A stretch of 23,785 nt of DNA from Lingula anatina (taxonomy: Eukaryota; Brachiopoda; Lingulata; Lingulida; Lingulidae): the NCBI RefSeq assembly GCF_001039355.2, contig NW_019775469.1:809135-832919 (forward strand), read 5' to 3'. The notes beneath the pieces are model-generated. The model was not told the origin of the DNA, searched no databases, and worked only from the letters and a program-made list of their open reading frames with translations. Shown in pieces: positions 1 to 11,269 of this stretch (position 1 is its first letter; each line of letters begins with the position of its first letter). A program made the position numbers and the translations under genes.

Positions 1-1375
1 GTGGAGAGGGTAGTGGCTCCCCCTATCGAGGAGGGAGTGAACATGCCTGCGACATCTTTTTTAGGCTCAGAAACGTTACTGCTTGGACCATGGCTGAGGA
101 AAGACAGGCTTGGGAAAGGGGATGCAGTTTCAACTGGAGCTTCCAGAGACGTTGCTATTGTTGCTGCGGTTGTTGCTGCTGACAGTGGCATCATTAACGA
201 GGAAGATGTGACATTTCCAATGGCACTTGTTCCACCAGAACATCCTCGACTCCCAGAAGACTTTCTCATGTTTGCCTTTTGTTGAAATGGTCCAGAAACC
301 CCACAGGTTGAAGGCAAAGGATTTTCCCTTTTTCCTCTTGACCTCTGGTATGGTGTCCTCCTTGGCCCACGCTTGGTGTCACTTTCTTTATTGGGCATCT
401 TATTCCCTTCACTGTATCCTTGAACCAAAGCACCGCTGGTTATCTCAATACTCCCGGTGATCTTGCCAACAGACCCATCATTCGAGCGTGCTTCTTCTGG
501 CCGACACAAAGGCGGTAACTTTAAAGCTGGTTTGTTTTTGACCATCCTCCTAAACAAGCTGACACTCTTTGTCAGATGGGATGGAGGCTGAGACGCAGAA
601 TTTTGGGAGACTACCACAGAACTGTTGCTTTCCAGTTGATTTAAACCATTACTAGTGGTCACAACGTTGGAACCACTACTACAAGTGGCGCCACCTTCAC
701 CATTGACAACACCACCCACATATTCTAACACTCCACCAGATGGCGTTGAACACCGGGACAGGCTACGCCCAGTGTCACCCAAACTGCCATCAAGAGAAGA
801 CACACTGGACTTCATGCTAGTTAAACCACTGGCGACTTTTCCTTGACCAGAGCAGGTGTCCGAGACTGGACAATTGTCCACCTTGGTGGTTTCCTCAACC
901 TTCAGGACTGCTGGGTCTACTGCAGTTTGGCCACTCAGAGAACCCTGACCTGGGACTTGTCCCTGGTTTATCAAGACTTCTTGCTTGGGGCGATCTACTG
1001 AAAGATTATCTGCAATACTGCTCATGGAAACAGCACCAACTGAGGCATTGACCATTTTAACATGTGCATCCCTAGTTGTTATGGCATCAGTAGGCACTGT
1101 TGGTGTACATTTTAAACTGCTGTCGCTAGCGTTTACTCTAATATTGCATCTGGCGGTCAATGCACTGTCAACAGAACTGGTTGTAATGGCAACGGATCCT
1201 TTACAAGGGACTGCTGACAGAGAGGGGGGTGTGCTGTTGCTGGTAGACAGTGCGGGGAGACTGCTCTCCATCTCCCACATAACAATGTGGACCTCCCCTG
1301 GAAGAATGGCTGGCTCTTTGTTCTCAAAATGACACAGGGGGTGCTTCATGTCATCACACTCCATCCACTGGTGGC
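1..1375 (-). CDS. USPL1: USPL1 last visible exon, catalytic Asp and C-terminal tail, partial
   Basis: After a 3.6-kb intron, the acceptor CATTGAAG opens a frame reading GHQWMECDDMKHPLCHFE, with the catalytic Asp in ECDD, then PAILPGEVHIVMWE. This closes the protease domain. The rest is a disordered Ser/Thr/Gly-rich tail with a short basic patch, SLFRRMVKNKPALKLP (about 515-560). I translated the frame base by base to position 1 and found no stop, so the exon and the protein run beyond the left edge. Long disordered C-terminal tails are normal in this family. Confidence 0.9.
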
Positions 1376-4300
1376 CTTCAATGGAAAACAGGAGTAATGA
1401 AGATTAAATTGAGCAATTGTAAATATACAAATATTCACAGATTCTGATGTGTGTGAATAATTGCAAATAAAGAAATATTCACACAAATTAGAATCTCGTA
1501 TCTGTGAGATCTGCTTGACAATGTCCATTTCTTTTTTCTCTTTGGGAACAGCAAATAAAAATGTTGCTACGTACATGTATCAAATAAAAGATTTTTTCTC
1601 ACTTTTTAAAAGGAAACCTTTAAAACCAAAGTGGGAACCTTTCATGGTTTAAAATGTGATTTGTTCATATTTTCAAACTTGACCGAATCTTTATTTTAAA
1701 TGCCAATTCAGTCATTCATGTCTTTATACTTCATCAAATAGACTTAACATAAAACACTTGGAATCTAACACAGCAAAGGGCGTACTTTCACGTTAAATAT
1801 GACATTAAAAGAAAAGTCTGCTGCAAATATGCAGCTTTTTTTTTTCCATCAAACAACAATGACCTGTTAAAGCAAAAAACCAATAAAACTAAGGTATTTA
1901 GACAAGCATCATGTTTTTATAATCTTGTTTAATAGTCATGAAATTCAATATATATATTCCAATGTATAAGATAACATGTTCCATGAGCCCACATTAAATG
2001 ACTTTTTGAAAAGAAGTTTTCATGAGGTCAGTCAGGTACTTAGAACATAAAGAGTTTTCCTGTGACACCAGATTAATTAAAGAGTTAAAATAACTTCAAA
2101 GCAAGGTCAAAGAAACAAGATGATTGTCATCATTAGGCTAAAAATAACACCTTCCCTTTAAAACAATGTAGTCTATTGTTGATCAAATTGAACCACTGTC
2201 ATAAGTGAACATCTGACACTTTTCACTGAAAACCAGTCACACCATGACACTTGACCTTTGACTCAATAATCTGTTGAAACTCCGCCCTTCGACAGCCATG
2301 TCTCACAACTTGAGACTTGACAATATGATTCTTATCTTTCGGAACTTGACCCTTTGACAGTCATCTATCACAAATTGCCATTTGGCAATATGACTCAGTC
2401 TTCCCGAACTTGACAGTTGTGCGTCACACTTACAACTTGGCTCAGTCTCTCAAAACTTGACCCTTTAAGTCACGTGACACCTTAAAGCTTGACATGACTA
2501 ACATGACTGCCATTTTTTGCTAGATTATCTGTCACAATTCAGTATTTCAACTGCTATAAAGACTCAGTGGCACATCAACATGTGATATTTTGACCTACTT
2601 GACTTATCTGGACACTAAACATTTTGACTCTATAAGTCACAAAGTGTCACTTTACTACTGTAACTCTATCTCAATGCTTGACTCAATGCCTTACTTCTGG
2701 CATAATTTGACATTTAACCAAACTGTTTGATTCCATGTTCTGACACAAATTAAAATTTGCTATTTTACTCGTTTTTAGAAGTTGCAATGTGATGCATAAC
2801 CTCTTTAAATATACCGTCGTTATAATTTGACACATGACTGTATAAGACAAGGAGTTGGTTACTGAAGTCATCCTCTCACATTCAATATCAGCAGTTAATA
2901 ATGAAACCAGGGGGTCATAAAATCATCACAAAGTCTGTTTTTTTTTTTTTCTTTTTTTTGCAAATCAGTGTGTTACACCAACATTATTTAAGAAGTAAAC
3001 AAAGATTACCTACAGTTATTAAGTTAAGAAATAAATACACAATACACTTTTTTTTTGCATTAATCACAACTTTAAAAAAATTCTACTTGATTGACAAAAC
3101 TTTACATCAGAAAAATGTGCAAAAAAGAGTATTGCATATAGCACATCAAAATACAAAAAAGTGCTACTTGCCTGTTTCAACCTACCTATTGTTGTTAAAG
3201 GGCGGCCGGTTTTTCTCCAAGTATATGGCATCATTATTCCAAAACAGGCTGCACAATAGCTGGGTTGCAAAACATTTTTTTTATTTTTTAATTTTTCTTT
3301 TTTGATTTAATGCTTTTTTCAAAGCAAAAACCCTTTCCCACCCTCACCCCTCCATCACTCTTTTTCATTTCTTTTTTTTTTTTTTTCCCAGAAAAAAGTT
3401 TCAAAATTTTCCAAAACTGATTTTGGGTGTGCTTTGGGTAAAGAATATCAAACATGATAATTTATTTAAACACAAAATGTCTTATATTAGTTTTAAAAAT
3501 TTGTTTTCGTCCGAAACAAAGTTTTTCCAGATATTTCAAAATCTGTATTTTACATTATGACATTGCAAACTGCCACATTTTCAGACAGGTCACAAAAGTT
3601 ATAAATTTTTCTCTCTGGCTCACAACATGCAGTCTATAGACAAATTGAATGTGTTCACCATATTCAGAGAACCAAAGTCACAAAATTAACCTATGCAATA
3701 AGAAATGAGACAAAGCCATAACTTATATTCTTGTTCTCATATAAAATGAAATTTACACTATTTATTTTAATCATCTAATTTTTTTTTAATGACTAGTTCC
3801 AAAAATCAGAAAAAAGTTATTTTTGAATTACAAACACCATTTTAATCATGTTACTTGTAGCCACACAGTTACCATAAAAACTTGTGTATGAAAACTATAG
3901 TAACCATGGTAACTCACCACTAAGAAAACAAAATGCTTTTTATACACGTTCTCTGTTCTTACCAGCCAAGGACAAGATAAAAAGGAATCATTTTCAATGG
4001 TTTCTGAACATTGTCCCAAACAAGTTTGAACAGCCTCAACTCCACCAATATTTAAGAAGATGACGCAGAAAACCCATCTGTATAAACCATAATGCATAAG
4101 ACAAAACTCCATCAGTCCAACAGATGCAACGGAAAATGAGACGCTTGGACGACGAACACAGACTTAAAAACCAACTCACCTGGCAAACACGGGTACAAAA
4201 ACTTATGATGTCAACACACTTCCTGAATTTGCAGACAACAGCAGACGATGATACGTAAACAGACTTTTCATTTGAAAACTATACCCATGGGTTCCTAACT

Positions 4301-7300
4301 TCAAATAACCAAGTCATTAGCTTTACAATTGTAGACAAAAGACAAAATATAGCACATGTACTTGTGTTTATCTGTGAGCATGTAGGTCTCATTGCATGGC
4401 AGCATGTTTATTTGTTTGTGCATGTGCATTTTTTTTATTTAACTGAATGCAGTAACTAGGATGTGTAATTATTTTCAAAAAAATTTGACGGAAGTTGACA
4501 TAACTGGACATGTGAAGAGTCTAGCTATTACGTGGTATATCCAGATTCTTTTGGCTGAAATAAGTGTTTGTACTGGGACCTGTTCACTATCATGAAATAA
4601 ATTAATAAATAAATAAATAAATAAATAAAATGTAGAATACCAAAGACTGCTGATAACAGTAGCAACCACATTTAAGTATTTGTCACCAAAAATAATCTGA
4701 AGTTGCTAACATTTATTCGGTCTTTGGACTAATATCTCAGATAAAATTTTGTTTGTTTTGACAATGAGTTTAACTCAATCTCTATGGAAACAAAAGACCA
4801 CTTAGGTATGTTGCCAACATTGAGTACTTTGTTCCAAACATTCATGAAATGTTTTCAGACCAAAACTGCAAAGTCAATTTTATGCAGGCTGCTATATTTA
4901 AGTAGTCTTTTATTTAGTCCACTGAAAAAAAGATTGTAGTGAAACAGGCCCCTGTGTTTATCATACCTACTTCTATCAATACATTACCTTTTCTAACCCA
5001 GGCTGCAAAGTGATCGGGATCTGTCTTAAACTGCACCAGGCCGCTGATGCCATAGCTGACTCCATTTTGACTAAAGTCCAAGTCAGTGATCTTTGACCCC
5101 ACTGGAAGTCCCTCCACAAAGTGCATGGTCAGCACCTTCGGATATCTGGTTTATGAAAATATTTATTTTTAAAATATAAAAGTATTATCATGATAAAACA
5201 ATTAGGAATATCAAAACAGTCCCTGCTTGCAAAATATGCTAAAGAAATGGTACAAAGTTTTGAGAATTCTCCCACTTTTAAAACTTTAATCAAGTTTAAA
5301 TAAGAAAAAGTTAGAATAATATTCACCTGGGTTCAATGACTCAAATACATCATTTATTTTATAATTTTTTTAACCAATGTGCTACTAACAAAAAATTCAA
5401 TTATTAACATATTAAGGTGTAGTTAAAAAAAATCACTCAAAATTTAAGAAAAAACCCTGTTCACCCCTCGCTGGTAGACCTGCGCGTCTCATACCTCTCT
5501 ATGTGCATGGTCCTCTTCTGACTAGCGGCGTTACACTTAAAACATGGTCGCAGGAAGCTGGCGTTCGTCATGCTGAAATCAGGGGCCACACTGGGAAATG
5601 TGGGAAGAACCTTACTGTGCCTGGAATATTGTCATGTAAATTGTCAATAGTGAAAGAATTCAATAATAAAAGAATTCTACTTCAAGAATGGTGCAAACCA
5701 TTAACTGACTTACTTTTTTTTTATTTATTAATTTATGTATAAGTTCTGAAAAAATGTTTTACTTATGACAATTCATGGCCGTTCTACATCAGATTTTAAT
5801 TTGACTATAATACATAATTCTTTCAATCAACTGGCTAAGAGACACTTTACACCAGAAAGTACCTGGGGAATTTTTCTTAATTTCTTTAATAAATACTAAA
5901 ATCCCCCAAAGTCTTACCTATCTCGCTGCTCATATCCACACACCTTGCACTGCAACAGCCAAAGGTAATCCACCCTGAACAAATCCTCCATTTTGTTCTG
6001 AGTCACCAACAGCGGTAATGCAAACACCGGGCTGTCGTTACGTCCCTTCCGACACTGAAGACGAGGCTCTAATTGCTGCCAGATCAGCTCTCGTATGTCA
6101 CTTAAGATGTTGATGCCTTTCATGAGTTTCTCTCTCAGACTCTCTTTCACAAGATCATCCCCCTGCTCTTGCTGCTTCTGGAAACCGCTTTTGGTCTCCG
6201 TGCCGTCTCCAAGAGAATGTCCATTTTGAATCACTTGTCCTCCTTTAGCAAGCAGTTGACTTATCATCAGCTGACAAATATGGGATTTTGTCACCTTCCC
6301 TGACCGTGAACGTTTTGTTACAGTCACTGCATTTCTGCCATCACCCTTCTCTGAGAAGATTGTGGAAGAAGTATTCTGGTTGGTTGAGTTTGTTTTCTCT
6401 CCACATTCTACACAAGATTGCTCCATAATTCTCTTCATTTCCAAATGTCCAAAGCTCTGTGCTTTGCCCAGGGCAAGTTCACTCGCATTTTCAGTATCTG
6501 CACTTTTGTGGTGAGCACTAACTCTACCGTGTGCACCATCTTTGTCATCCCCGACATTTTCCAAGTCATTCACAGCCCTGACCACTGTCACAGCCTGGCC
6601 AGTCTGTGCTGTGGTCACTACAGGTCCACTCACTGTCCAGCAATGTCCTCCTCCAGTTTTCACAGCAAAGTTATCGTCTGGATCACTTTGTCTCCGCCTC
6701 ATCCCATGAGAACCTTGAAGAACCCCATGCCCAACTTTCCTAACAATGTCAACTGCTCTGTCATACTCTTCAATAAGCTTCCACAGGCTGCCACCAGGGG
6801 ACTGACAAGACAGGCTATGGCGTATTGTCTTGTTGTGAACTATAAGGCACATTATTACGTCAAGCCAGCACAAAGCATCTTCGTTATACCACTGAGGAAA
6901 TAGAACATCAGCATCCTGGCATTCCGGTTCTTCTGCAAGATGAGAGTTGATTGGGCTTAATTTATAGTCTGATTTCAAATTCACAGGAGGAATGTCAGCC
7001 TGGGATGTAATGTCACAGGATGGGAAGGAAGAATTGCCATTGCATTTGTCTGGATCTCCAGTTCCGTTTTGATTGTGGCTCAAGCTACAAGTGTCTTTGC
7101 TGAACATTTCATGCTCTGTTGTTGGACAAGTCAACAGTGGTTTGTGCATAACTGTCTCTATCCTAGTGTCTGCCATGGCACCTGTAGTGTCAGTGCACAA
7201 ACTAGCCCCCTTTGTGCTTTCTACAGTATTCCCTACTTTGTTCACATCATGCAAATCAGTCATTTCAACAGATAGGGTTTTGCTCATAGCAGCTTTGCCT

Positions 7301-8613
7301 GGAATCACAGTATTTGCCTCTGAGTTGATACCAGGCACTACATGTTCAGGCTGAAGCATAGGAGATATCAAACCAAGTTCAGCTAGGAATTTGTCACCAC
7401 TATCGCATGTCATAGCAGTAACTGGGTCATCTTTGACAGTAAATAGGCCATTTTTCACAATGGTAACTGGGTCATTTTTTCCAGTAGTAACTGCCTGCAT
7501 AGAACAGCCATGTTCAATATCAGCATTTAAACTTTTAGAAGACGATTTATCTGCTTCCAATGTTGACAAATTTTTACAGGCTGCTGTCTCACCGGTCAAA
7601 ATGTCATTGTTATCACGTTTCCCTTCAACAATTGGAGATGTTCTGTTCTGCTTGTTGTGTTCTGCTACATAAGGTCTAAAGGCAGACGTCCCTGAGCTGA
7701 TATTGGACCTGAGCAAAGAAGGCGAGTGAGCATTTCCCACAGCAACGCCAGGCTTGGGAGGCAAAACTGACGATAAACTGGAAAGCCAAGACCTGACTTT
7801 TTCAACTGGTGTGGAATTGGGGATGTCATGGTTAAGTCTGCTACTAATGCCACCTTGTGGAAGAGGCCTAGCAATTTGAAGGTCTTTACCTCCACTGGCT
7901 CTGGATACAAAACTGAGCTGAGCTGGAATTGAGCTTTTCTTGGAAGTGCTGCCTCCTAGAGATGATGGACTGTCAGAGGTAGCTGTGCTTAACGTTTTGA
8001 GCTTTCTGTGTTTGGACATTGAAGAGACAGACACTGTTCCACTTTCCCCCTTTTGTTTCTTCCTTTTTCTTGGGTTTGCTATTTCTGTGTACTTTCTCTC
8101 CAGGAGACTGGTAGATAAGTCAGCTCCCATAGGATAAGGACACTGGAAATAAAATTTCCAAAAAGATTAATAATGAGCAGATAAGGCAATATGTTTGGAA
8201 AATGTTCTTATGCTAAATTTTCAAAATAGTTTATCTGCTAACAAAAAGGACATGCACTCTGCCGAATATCACAGAAATGTGAACTGCCCCAAAGTCACAT
8301 TTTCTGTCTACACACCGTGCATAACTATGCTTCCATTTCATTTCATTTATTTTTCTTTTTAATTCAGATCTTAAAAATATTAAACCCCTCAAATAAATAC
8401 CCAATTGGGTTACTTTATTTAAGTATAGGAAGACATGGCAGTCTTACAGATTACAGTTTACATATTAAATGCATTTATTTGAAAATGGTATGAAGCGTTT
8501 AAAATTGAAGTGCTGGGACAGATTAACTTTACATACCTAGGATTAACTTATTAATAAAACTTATTTTTAATTTTGTTTTTATTTAACTGTAATGATAATC
8601 ATTGTTGTAATTG

Positions 8614-8645
<32 letters not shown>

Positions 8646-8769
8646 AAACATGACTTACTGCTTCATTCTGACACATCAACACTGCTTCATCCAGATTAAT
8701 CTGTAGAGGAACAAGCTTCTTGTCCAATCCTTTCTTCCTACACAGGTCACACCACTGAGTAGTGGTCAT
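1..8769 (-). CDS. USPL1: USPL1-like SUMO isopeptidase, multi-exon, 3' end outside window
   Basis: The coding exons are complement(8659..8769, 5918..8142, 5495..5620, 4988..5145, 1..1375), all with GT-AG borders and matching phases (0, 2, 2, 1). The product resembles ubiquitin-specific peptidase-like 1, a cysteine protease that removes SUMO and works in Cajal bodies with coilin. In order I see: an N-terminal zinc finger (Cys7, Cys10, Cys33, Cys38); a long Ser/Thr-rich linker; the catalytic Cys box DALCWLD with Cys at about 462; a C-x2-C pair (CKVCGYE) and a PCFKCN pair; the core strand MHFVEGLP; the catalytic His in DPDHFAAW (about 866); and the catalytic Asp in MECDDMK (about 881). The spacing of Cys box, His and Asp elements agrees with the family. 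The catalytic Cys of human USPL1 is near residue 236, so the linker here is much longer. The last exon is open to position 1, giving at least 1331 residues. The start was chosen as the first ATG after a splice acceptor, directly before the zinc finger. Confidence 0.93.
2220..2700. repeat. degenerate TGAC / CTTGAC-rich block
   Basis: Short words such as ACTTGAC, TTTGAC, GTCACA and TGACTC recur roughly every 10-25 bases for almost 500 bases inside the last USPL1 intron. No fixed period is visible, so it looks like an old, decayed minisatellite or simple repeat. Confidence 0.5.
4604..4630. repeat. (AATA)n microsatellite
   Basis: About six perfect AATA units are followed by a short A run, inside a USPL1 intron. 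Confidence 0.9.
4988..5145 (-). CDS. USPL1: USPL1 exon with catalytic histidine
   Basis: It is 158 bases long, with acceptor ATAAACCAG and donor GTAATG. It encodes YPKVLTMHFVEGLP, then the strand SYGISGLVQFK and the catalytic His in DPDHFAAWVRK. MHFVEGLP is the strongest USPL1 signature after the Cys box. The frame ends one base into a Gly codon that is completed in the last exon. Confidence 0.92.
5146..5494 (-). other. USPL1 intron, nothing recognised
   Basis: This is a 349-base A/T-rich intron between two confirmed splice sites. I see no repeat or gene in it. Confidence 0.8.
5495..5620 (-). CDS. USPL1: USPL1 exon with second CxxC pair
   Basis: It is 126 bases long, with acceptor ATATTCCAG and donor GTATGAG, phase 2 at both ends. 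It encodes FPSVAPDFSMTNASF followed by PCFKCNAASQKR. This matches the USPL1 zinc-binding hairpin (Pro-Cys-x2-Cys) between the catalytic Cys and His regions. Confidence 0.9.
5918..8142 (-). CDS. USPL1: USPL1 large exon with catalytic cysteine
   Basis: It begins with CPYP after the acceptor TTTCCAG and ends two bases into a codon before the donor GTAAGA. The first ~420 residues are a low-complexity Ser/Thr/Asn linker with a basic patch (RKRKKQK). The catalytic motif LFPQWYNEDALCWLD follows. About 200 low-complexity residues then separate it from the next conserved block (LREKLMKGINILSDIRELIW, then SPVFALPLL and the CxxC in CKVCGYE). That separation is far larger than in vertebrate USPL1, where the blocks are separated by only some tens of residues, so it looks like an insertion within the protease fold. 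The open reading frame from Met42 has no stop. Confidence 0.93.
8143..8658 (-). other. USPL1 first coding intron with (ATT)n microsatellite
   Basis: This intron of 516 bases lies between the zinc-finger exon and the large exon. Apart from an ATT trinucleotide run at about 8616-8645 it shows no feature. Confidence 0.8.
8616..8645. repeat. (ATT)n microsatellite
   Basis: Nine or so ATT units in an uninterrupted run inside the first coding intron of USPL1. Confidence 0.9.
8659..8769 (-). CDS. USPL1: USPL1 first coding exon (N-terminal zinc finger)
   Basis: It encodes 37 residues starting MTTTQWCDLC and ending in NEA. The acceptor TTTCAG lies at 8773-8778, three bases before the ATG, and the donor GTAAGT follows at 8658. 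Cys7, Cys10 and Cys33 pair with Cys38, the first residue of the next exon, to form the CxxC...CxxxxC finger typical of the USPL1 N-terminus. Confidence 0.9.
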
Positions 8770-9222
8770 TTTCTGAAATAAAAACATTTTCCAAAATTAA
8801 AACAACAATTGAGAAATATGCATATCACAGAGAGGAACTGAAAATTATTTTTACGCTGCTCAGTATATCTACTTGTAGTTTTAAAATACTAAAATGGTGT
8901 TTCACTACACTAGAGCTATTTACGAATAAGCCATAACTACCTGACCCACCGTCAGAAACATCGTGCTAAAAAACTTAAGCTACTATTCCACAAGAAGTGA
9001 TTCACTGAGACTGCACTGGTACAAGCACATTTTGTAGAGAAATGTGAACGTCGGTACAACGACATCGACGTAAGTGAATCGTTTCTACACAAAGGGCAAG
9101 GTCGACTTGTTTCAGTTTTCACACCACGTGCCGAGAGACACCGGTTGGAAGACTCAGCGCATGCTAACGTCCCAACCATGCATCTCATACATTTAAAATC
9201 CACTCACATAAAAGCAACTTAC

Positions 9223-9345
9223 CTTGCCAATCTTTCCTTGTTTTAAAATAATTCAACATTCATCGCTTGAAGTCACGAACGTCCTGGCGGTCGTTTGCTC
9301 GCCGGTGCACATGCCTTGCCCCGCCATGTTTGTTCGTTGTGTTTG
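9223..9345 (-). other. probable 5'UTR exon / promoter side of USPL1
   Basis: The first coding exon has an acceptor three bases upstream of its ATG, so an upstream non-coding exon must exist. A good donor, GGCAAG followed by GTAAGTTG, sits at 9222-9223 on the minus strand. It is preceded by a locally GC-richer stretch (about 9270-9345) that fits a transcription start. The 5' limit is a guess and no TATA box is obvious. Confidence 0.4.
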
Positions 9346-9793
9346 CGATGAGCAAGGAACTCTGGGATATTTTGCCGTATATTTATTCGATTTATTTAGA
9401 AAAGATTTATAATTATCTTCACTTAATAAAATTATGGTGTAATACTTGATTTTTAAATAAAAATGATAAAAGCAAATTAATATTTGACTTGAGAATAAAA
9501 ACCCACGCCTGCAAACGATATCTAAAGTTCAAGGACGTTGCATGTACACAAAGTGGTAAAAACACGTTCAATTTTCAAATATTTGTCAATGGACAGGTGA
9601 TGGTGACACTCTAGAGTTGGTTCGTAATTTGGATTTTCAGAGAGCGAGACGAGACCTTGGATAGTGTAGGAGGGTGTAGGTAAGATAGAACAAGAAAATC
9701 GTAACAATTCAGACAAAATTTAGCCCTACTGAATACGGAAGACTAACTATATGTAGTGCTGTGTGCCAGCAAACTTTGAGGGGGGGGGGGGGT

Positions 9794-9930
9794 AGCACGA
9801 AAATTCATGCGTTAGCACTCCTATTGACGATTCTGATATGTACTGTCTGTCGTAACACACAGACACAGTTAGCACAGACAGTACATATCAAAATCGTCAA
9901 TAGGAGTGCTAACGCATGAATTTTCGTGCT
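9794..9930. repeat. near-perfect inverted repeat (foldback), 57-bp arms
   Basis: The left arm 9794-9850 and the right arm 9874-9930 are reverse complements, with a single mismatch seen by eye (C at left, T-equivalent at right, in GATTCTGAT/ATCAAAATC). They enclose a 23-base loop. A run of G residues lies directly outside each arm (about 9780-9792 and 9931-9949), both on the plus strand, so the G runs are direct rather than inverted. This could be a MITE-like foldback inserted in a G tract, or a recent inverted duplication that can make a long RNA hairpin. Confidence 0.93.
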
Positions 9931-10295
9931 GGGGAGGGGGGGGGGGGAGAAATAAAAGAAAGGATGGGAGTTATTTTGATAGATAATATTTTTAGCTTTA
10001 ATGCCTGAATTATTATTGCCTTCATGTTTACCCAAAGTATGGTGACTTTTATAAAATAAAGAAAGTGTTGTTGTTTGAAGTACTGGTGAGTAAAAGGAAT
10101 ATAACTAAACCATTTGTATAAATTCAACTTAGAGAGAAAAAAGAAAATATGGTCTTTCACGAGTACTGCACAGGTTTGCTTCCAGCCATGTAGTTAATTA
10201 ATTGAGCATCTCTCTTTAAAATTTTTCTGTACAACTTTGAAGATATCCCAAAGCCATGACTTCTGTTTGTCTACATAACCTGCAGACCTAGGGTA

Positions 10296-10499
10296 CATAC
10301 CCAGAGATTTAGATCGATCTTACTCGATAGACCAAACTTCCTGGGGGTTCATGCTAAATTGAAGTCAGCCTATTGCACATGGAAGTTAATTACCCCCTTA
10401 CAGCTTTTAGTATGCGGGGCAGGTATTAAGCTGGCTAAGCTGACAGCAATCTAGTAAGACTCCCCACGGGGATAGATCGATCTTAAATCTGTGGGAATG
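10296..10499. repeat. short inverted-repeat element, MITE-like
   Basis: The ends at 10296-10322 and 10472-10499 are imperfect inverted repeats sharing AGATTTA and GATCGATCT, separated by about 150 bases without coding potential. Size and structure fit a small non-autonomous DNA transposon. I could not identify a clear target-site duplication. Confidence 0.5.
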
Positions 10500-11269
10500 G
10501 GGTGCTACATGTACATGGTTTGTCAGATCTTACCCAATTCAAACAAAAAAAACTTCCTAATAAAAGTACCTGGCTTCCATATTTCCTTCTGAAATGTACA
10601 GGCAGTCATGATGAAAAATAATTGAGTAAAAAATGGAATAAACATGAATCTTAGAGCCGGGTTGGATGGAGCAATGATTTGCGAGTAGGAGGAAATTGCT
10701 TTCAAATTTTCCCAATGAAATTCATTTTGGTGAGTAAATCATGTAAGGTGTACCTTTTAGTGTACTCCCCAATATGAAAACTACCTTAAATTCATGTATA
10801 ATGGTTTGTATCCTCTTTCAGGTCACTAAAAAGCATTGGGCTTCCAAGAAAAAGTTTTCCATACAGGTCGCTATAACAATATAACAATATAACAACTGGA
10901 TTTGAAGGAGTAAAAGAAAAAAAAAGAACACGGATGTGATTGACACTGATTGCAACTTTGGCCTAAAAGTTACAGGAGCAAAGAGAAACAGTTTAGTAAA
11001 ATTTCTGGGGAAGTAAGGAAATCCAAGTCTCACTATAAGAAACCTGTTCATCATTGTGTTATTTGTGACAGTTTGAAATTGTAAGAACACCCACCGCTGT
11101 ACTAGACTTGTCATGAAAGTTTGTCAGCTGAAATAAGACTGAGAGTTGCAACAAAACCAAGCCATTTTGTTAGTTGAGATTAGTCACAATTTTTACAACT
11201 GCTTCTCAACTGTAGCAATCGCAATGTAGTCTTCATAAAAATCTGACAAGTACTTTATATGTTCTCACC

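Larger units (their letters stand above)
1376..4987 (-). other. USPL1 intron, 3.6 kb, no gene seen
   Basis: This is A/T-rich intronic sequence. It holds long T runs (2938-2958, 3371-3388), a degenerate TGAC/CTTGAC-rich block (2220-2700) and an (AATA)n microsatellite (4604-4630). Short frames on either strand lack recognisable motifs and are taken as chance. Confidence 0.75.
9346..11269. other. USPL1-RITA1 intergenic region
   Basis: About 1.9 kb separates two genes transcribed away from each other. It contains a large foldback with 57-bp arms (9794-9930) between two G tracts and a weaker inverted-repeat element (10296-10499). No open frame here has recognisable motifs. An untranslated first exon of the RITA1-like gene may lie in it, but I could not locate one. 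Confidence 0.7.

Noticed and set aside
655-1332. Plus-strand frames of 63 and 115 codons
   Set aside because: They lie opposite the last USPL1 exon, which I translated without a stop through this region and which carries the catalytic Asp motif.
2901-3305. 134-codon plus-strand frame with a hydrophobic run
   Set aside because: The Phe stretches come from T runs; it is intronic with no domain or start context.
3846-4112. 88-codon minus-strand frame with hydrophobic segments
   Set aside because: It is inside a USPL1 intron, lacks family motifs and has no splice links.
5914-8137. Plus-strand frames of 60-160 codons opposite the USPL1 large exon
   Set aside because: They are shadows of a long, motif-bearing minus-strand exon.
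8952-9203. Minus-strand 83-codon frame with several Cys
   Set aside because: It lies in the probable 5' intron of USPL1, lacks a recognisable domain and is not needed by the splice structure.
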